From Moringa oleifera (taxonomy: Eukaryota; Streptophyta; Magnoliopsida; Brassicales; Moringaceae): a stretch of 64,000 bases of DNA. Under the pieces are notes generated by a model. That model was given only the letters and a program-made list of their open reading frames with translations. It made no database searches and had not been told where the DNA came from. A program made the position numbers and the translations under genes. The stretch covers positions 248,001-312,000 of the forward strand of contig JAJFZO010000168.1 in assembly GCA_021397835.1 (NCBI GenBank). The letters are read 5' to 3'. Below, piece by piece: positions 58,936 to 64,000 of the stretch. Every line of letters begins with the position of its first letter. Position 1 is the stretch's first letter.

Positions 58936-59047
58936 CTAACACATTTAAGTAGGTTAGGCCTTTATCTTTGGGCCAGACCATCTCTCTTGTATGAGTATTA
59001 AGTGAGTTAGACTTTATTAGGCTAAGCTTGGTCCTAATAATACCACA
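58936..59047 (-). repeat. Truncated 3' LTR of the minus-strand gypsy
   Basis: About 112 bp align directly with 62873-62990: AGGTTAGGCCTTTATCTTTG.. versus AGGTCAGGTTTTTATCTTTA.., both ending in ATACC. On the minus strand the right border reads TGGTATTATTAGG. The rest of this LTR is missing at the junction with the plus-strand gypsy. Confidence 0.72.
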
Positions 59048-60450
59048 TCATAAGCCCTTTACTTATTATGTCTAAAAAGAAGGCTTGTATTCTTTTTAAA
59101 GTTCAATGAGTATAATGTTACTAACAAGTTTTTCATTCTTTCCTGTTAAGATTCAAATTTTAAACTAAGGTGTCTTACTGGGAGATTCTCATCATTTATT
59201 GATAATGGTCATTATTCTAGGCTTTGTCCACCTTAATTGGTTAGGTGGTAGCTCATTGGAGTTTTTAACCTATATGGCATATACTCTTGCTTTAGTACAT
59301 TTGAATTCTAAATGAATATTATGAATGATATAGATGTTCTATTGGCTTAATGAATATTGAAGTAATAGCATTTGATAAGTGGTAATGTTTAGGGCACTTT
59401 GCCTTTTGCCCCATTTATGTACTTTTGACTAGCTACAGCTCCTTACAATTTGATTTCATGTTTTTTTGTGCTTGGTAATACTTGGCTTTAAGCTACAAAG
59501 TAAACTTGGGGACCCTTGAAAATTTTCACTAATCTTTTTATCCATATCATAATTTTCAATGAGCTTCTTAATGCTTTAAGTTTCACAGGTGCCTGGTTAT
59601 AGAAATGGGCTATAAGTTCTATAGGAATTTGTTTGTATTTAAAAGATTACAAGTCCCATGGGTACTTGCATAAAAATTTTTCCAATAATATCTTCTTCAA
59701 GTTCTCAATAATACTTGAATTTTCTATGGTCCCACCTAAGGACCTATTTAGCTTTAGATCACATATATTTTTAGCAAAGTATGTCTAAGATTACATGTAT
59801 ATATTGAAAGTTATTGCCATGTCAATTATAATTGATTTAGTGTAGTAATTATCTGGTCTAGTAGTAGCTATTTTTTATGTTGTTGTTATTACTGTGATAT
59901 GGTCAAAACCCTCTTTATGCAGCTAGAGCTATCTTTATGTAGTTGGATTTATCTTCATGTGACTGGAGTAGTCCTTGTGTGGTTGTAGTCTTCTTTATGT
60001 AGCCAAAGTTGTCTTCATGCGATCAGAGCTATCTTTGTGCAAACAAAGCCCTTTTTGCGTAGTTAGAGCTATCTTTATATGGTTAGAACTGTTTTTATGC
60101 AGCTGAAACAATATTCATGCGATTAGAGCCATCTTTTTATGGTCAGAACCATCTTTAGTTATTGTAATGTTATTTAACTTTTGAGAGGAACATCTTTGCT
60201 TTGGGTGTTGTTTTCTTTTGAGAGTTTTAATTTTTTACATTAGGAGCACTTAGCAATATTTTATCTCACATCCTATACTTAGGTCTTTTCTTTATGTAGA
60301 TCATTAAATCTTTATGCTTCTGAGCCCTTAAGCTCTAGAATAGTTAGTTACAATAATTGTAGACAAGAATTAGGCTATGGAAAAGATGATACCTATTTAT
60401 CAATCTTTATTTTGAGAACAAACTAAATTAGCTTTATATTATAGGTATCA
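59048..60450 (-). other. 3' untranslated part of the minus-strand gypsy
   Basis: Apart from the minisatellite I see no coding similarity. Position and tandem repeats fit the long 3' untranslated region of Tat-lineage elements. Confidence 0.5.
59912..60158. repeat. 20-bp minisatellite, about 12 copies
   Basis: Degenerate units of exactly 20 bp with consensus TCTTTATGYRRTTAGAGCTA, running head to tail. Units differ at several sites, so the array is old. It lies between the integrase end and the 3' LTR of the minus-strand gypsy. Confidence 0.9.
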
Positions 60451-60620
60451 CTTCCTAAATTATGGGATTTTCAGGTTTTCGGTAGTGAGGTACTATCCAG
60501 CCTTTCCAGCTCACATGCATAAAGGCTTAAAGCTTTTTTGATCTTATATGGGCCTTTTGAATTAGGGGTAAATTTTCTTATAGCTTCCTTTCAATAATTA
60601 CACTAATTTTTCATGATTTT
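60450..60620 (-). pseudogene. Gypsy integrase C-terminal remnant
   Basis: Minus-strand frame reads RKFTPNSKGPYKIKKALSLY near 60590-60530, then CELERLDSTSLPKT near 60520-60480. It follows the GKL-x-P-x-W-EGPY-x-I..LE-x-LDG-x-x-x-P-x-TWN end of Tat integrases. Most of the integrase core is absent. Confidence 0.7.
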
Positions 60621-60844
60621 AAGTCCTTATTTAGAAGTTTCTTCTTTCGATTCTTCTGTAGTACAATCTAGCCATTCCTTGGTAGTAAGGTCTCTCCAGT
60701 TAGGTACTTGATTTTAGAAGTCACCCCATTATATTGTGCGCTTGAATTTGATTCTTAGAGAAACTTTTATAATCTCCATTATCATTTTTTCTTCATAAAG
60801 TACTACGCCATTCAATGTTCCCTTGATTTATATTATTTAGAGTC

Positions 60845-60995
60845 TTGTTTGATGACCAATTATGAGTCACAATGTGTTTAAAAAGTGATCTTCTTTTAAC
60901 TCTTTAGCTAACTTTAGCCCTGTTGAAAGGGCTTCATGTTTGGCATCGTTATCTAAGGCTATGAAGTTAGAAATAATTGCGTAACTTGTTTATCT
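60845..60995 (-). pseudogene. Gypsy RNase H remnant
   Basis: Minus-strand frame reads DNDAKHEALSTGLKLAKELK at about 60955-60895, matching NNEAEYEALIAGL-x-LAKEL of gypsy RNase H domains. Only this block survives; RT is absent. Confidence 0.75.
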
Positions 60996-61559
60996 ATTAT
61001 TTGGTATAGTTAGAAAATTTTTAATTATGTTTTTTCCTACGTTTCTTTAGATCTATCATTCCAGCTTTCTTTTAGGGAGTAATATCGTTTCTTCTTTTTC
61101 TTTACCTTCTTGGTCATTATAGTTGCTTTTTTCATTAAAAGCTATTTAGCACTCTAGATGGTACATTCTTCAATGAAATCGTTGGGAGCTTAAGTTTTTG
61201 TAGCTATCCTTGCCTTATAAAAAACATTAAACTTCCTCAGACATTGGATTAGTCTTACCCTCCTCATCTTGGGATTAGTTTTCTGTTAGGCGCATTTTTC
61301 CTAGTTCCTCTTTAAGGGAAACCTTCAATAGCAGTTCCATAGATTTTGTTCGGCATATTTTTGGATTAACTTCCTAATGCAAGGATCATTCTTCATTTGT
61401 ATCAAGATGTATCTTCCTAAAACTATCAATGAAGCATATTTTCTTTCTTCGTCTTTGAAATTTCTCCTTCTTGAAGCTCTATTTGATCCATTTCTTTAGC
61501 TTTTAGATTCTTAGGCACATGTTTTCGGCTTTTTTAAGTAAACGTTAAATCATATGTTG

Positions 61560-61910
61560 GCAAGGTTTTTAAGCCTTTTTTTTTATGGTCTTCTTCTTCT
61601 TTTTTAATGTACTTGTCTACCTTCATTAAAAAGTATTCATGCTTTAAGGCAAGTTTGCTCAAGGCATACCATATTTGACTATTGAAACTATTACCTTCTA
61701 TTGCATTTCTTTAATACTAAGGATAGTTTCTGCAAATCTTTTGATGAATTCCCTAAGAGGTTCACCAGGTTTTTGTTTGACATGAAAAAGCTTTGAAGAA
61801 TCTTTTTTCTTGGCAACATTGCTTATAATTAAGCTAAAAAGAGTAGCCCAAATATTTCAATGTAGTTTATAATATCCACCTTAAGAAAAGAGCACCACAA
61901 TCTTTCTAAC
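61560..61910 (-). pseudogene. Gypsy gag remnant
   Basis: Minus-strand frame reads ISNVAKKKDSSKLFHVKQKP then GEPLREFIKRFAETILSIKE at about 61830-61715, the Retrotrans_gag core, followed further left by a charged KVDKYIKKEEEDHKKKG segment near 61620-61570. Sequences at 61000-61560 and 61910-62430 belong to this element by position but hold no nameable motif. Confidence 0.75.
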
Positions 61911-62435
61911 TTGGTTACTATCTGATAGTCTTGATTATGAAATGTTATTTGTCCACCTTTTGGTTAAGTTATGCTACTTCTTTCTTAATGATATTGTAAT
62001 CTTTTTCTCTCGGATACAAGTTGGCCAAAACCTCGCATTTGTATGGCTTCTTGATGGATCGACAAAGAACCAATTTCTTGGTTATTTCTTTCATTTGAAT
62101 GGTGGATTTTTAGGCTCAACTTCATCAGTCTCTTCTTGAAGATCTTGATTCTCAAGACCTTATGGCACTAGTGTAAAATCTATTGATGAATTTCTTTAAA
62201 GATTCGGTGTTAGTGCTCCTTTATGGTATTAAGGACCTTTGCTAGCTACTCCATTTTCATGGAAGAGGTTGACTTATATTTGATTGATAAACTTTCATTT
62301 TCTCGGTAGCACTAAGGAGGTGGGAGGCATTTTTGGTGCAAAAAAATTATTTTACTTACCCATAAGGTCATCCATTAAATTTCTTAGGCCAAAGGGACAA
62401 ACCTTTCAAGGTATCGTGGATTTTTTTATATGATT

Positions 62436-62455
62436 CTTATAGGCCACACCAAATG
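62436..62455 (-). other. Primer-binding site of the minus-strand gypsy, decayed
   Basis: Minus-strand TTTGGTGTGGCCTATAAGAA compares with the Tat-type TTTGGCGCCGTCTGTGGGAA (13 of 20 match, most changes C-to-T or G-to-A). It lies between the LTR and gag. Confidence 0.5.
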
Positions 62456-62990
62456 ATGTTGTCAAAAAATGGTTCCTTGGGCTTGGCGACAATGTTATTT
62501 TATAGCACTTGTATAGGCTGAACAATTCTTGAAGGATCTTGGATGATTCATAGTGGTTGGCCAGATCTTGATGAATCTTATATGATTCTTAATGATTCTT
62601 AAGCCAACCACACTTGCAAGAGGGAAGGGAGGACATCAAGTGGCCTCAGAAATCCATTATGATGCTAAAGTTAGATGAAAAAGCCTTAAGTAAGCAAATG
62701 AGTGAAATAAGAGTATTAAATCTCAATGAAGCGTACTTAGGCAATTAGAAGCCATTTGAAGACTACTCTTGTTTTTCTCTATAATATTAAGGAGGTTCTA
62801 CTAATGTGTCAATGTGCTTCCCATGCTTGAGAAAACTCTTGGAAAGATTTCTTTTGGAAGCTGTTGTTGTTAGGTTGCTTATACCTTTAAATAGGTCAGG
62901 TTTTTATCTTTAGGCTCAATCATTTCCTTTGTATGAGTGTTAAGTAGGCTAAGCTTTATTGGTCAAGCTTAGTCCCAATGATACCCAGGT
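62456..62990 (-). repeat. 5' LTR of the minus-strand gypsy
   Basis: Bounded on the right by TGGGTATCATTGGG (minus sense), which matches the start of the truncated copy at 58936-59047, and on the left by the decayed primer-binding site. About 535 bp. Confidence 0.62.
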
Positions 62991-64000
62991 CAGGAACAAA
63001 TCAAAAGCATTTTCTTAAGGGGGAAAGAAAATAGGTTGATTCATTATAGTTGGTTAGCATATAGAATTAATAAACTTGAAATAAGTTTCAAAGGGTGATT
63101 AATTCTAACACTCTTGTTAAATGACTTTATTATCACCAAAAATAATTAAGATTCATGGTACCTTATGCATTATTAAACGGATTTGTTATTGATATAAAAT
63201 AATTAAAATTCATAGTATCCTATGCATGGAAGATTGTTTTATGCAACATTATTTATTTTGATGCATTAGAGTTAGAAAAGCACTTAAAATCTCATTTTAT
63301 TTGTGAAAACTCTTAAAGTTTTCTCTTTTAGTTATGTTTCATGTATTAGGCATAATTTGTTTAATCTCTGTTTCTTTTAAATTTTTCCTTGAGTGGTTAG
63401 TATTTCAGTTCATATCATTATTTAAGCATTTATAGAACGATTAATTTCTATGTTTCTTTATAATTATAGATTTGATGATGAATATTTTTCCTACTTGTAA
63501 AATGTTTATCTTAAATTTGTTTCTTTCAATACTTTAGAAGATTATTCTAACATTGTTTGTTCAAACCTATTGCTTATATTTCACTATCATTAGTGATTGT
63601 TAACTTTTTATTACTGTTTTAAAATCTAACATTCTTATAGAGTACATCATTAAATTTTATTTTTCTTTCATTTTTCTATGTTCTTATGCTTTTGTTTTCT
63701 ATTAATATATATGTCATATATGTATATTGTGCAAACTTTTATCCATAAATTTTTACTATTCTATTTTTTATAAGTTTTTAAATACTTTATAATTAAAATT
63801 AATAAAAAATACTTTCAACATTACAAAGCTTTTGTGGTATTTGCTCATGATATTATGGAATATTATTTGCAAATATGCAAACTTTTATGTGAAAGTTTTT
63901 TGTACACTTCTTTCTTGTTTTGTGTATTTTAAAATTTTTAAAAATATCAAACAATTTTTAAATGTTTTGTCACCATATGTTGTGATTGTATTTACATATG
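62991..64000. other. No recognisable gene; A+T-rich edge of the window
   Basis: Contains a 33-bp direct repeat (63138-63170 and 63196-63227, sharing AAAATAATTAA and TATGCAT). Otherwise nothing was recognised. Confidence 0.5.

Noticed and set aside
59912..60158. CRISPR-like repeat array
   Set aside because: Units are contiguous 20-mers without spacers, in plant retrotransposon DNA; it is a minisatellite.

Overview
This window is plant nuclear DNA, most likely from a dicot. It is strongly A+T-rich and dominated by decayed transposable elements: L1-type LINEs, Ty1/copia and Ty3/gypsy LTR retrotransposons, and En/Spm (CACTA) DNA transposons. The single intact gene has GT-AG introns and encodes a plant-specific ankyrin-PGG membrane protein. 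I cannot name the species. No tRNA, rRNA, CRISPR array or bacterial-style operon was seen.

Layout. 1-4560: a LINE ORF2 pseudogene split by a 2.3-kb CACTA element (1024-3315) that carries exons and introns of an HD-ZIP IV homeodomain/START gene. 4640-7350: gypsy LTR/PBS/gag, a solo copia-type LTR and a coiled-coil gag-like remnant. 7556-17495: a nearly full-length but dead Sirevirus-like copia element, with both LTRs, gag-pol and an extra downstream ORF region. 18540-23418: a gypsy-type gag region (Transposase_28-like) and LTR-related repeats. 23419-32802: three tandem ~735-bp LTR-like units; the first is split by a 7.2-kb CACTA element (24059-31233) holding a five-exon Transposase_24 pseudogene and a captured receptor-kinase exon. 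33440-37936: a minus-strand copia with its 5' LTR, itself next to a second copy of the gypsy seen near 4.9 kb. 39287-39683: a small CACTA-like MITE. 40450-46480: a second LINE (ORF1 and ORF2) interrupted by a third, internally deleted copia (43960-46030).

48965-52162 is the only gene that looks functional: five coding exons, a 575-residue predicted protein with N-terminal ankyrin repeats and a C-terminal four-helix PGG domain. It sits in a roughly 8-kb stretch (46.5-54.5 kb) where no transposon was recognised.

54590-62990 holds two Tat-lineage gypsy elements in opposite orientations. The plus-strand one keeps its primer-binding site, protease DTG and RT YVDD. The minus-strand one keeps LTR, PBS, gag, RNase H and integrase-tail fragments and a 12-copy 20-bp minisatellite in its 3' untranslated part. 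The last kilobase is featureless A+T-rich DNA.

The elements do not act together as a pathway; they record repeated nested insertion. Most stop codons in the pseudogenes fit C-to-T or G-to-A decay, as expected for methylated, silenced repeats. The most notable content is the two CACTA elements that captured pieces of host regulatory genes with their splice sites. All family assignments come from reading translations by eye; no database search was run.
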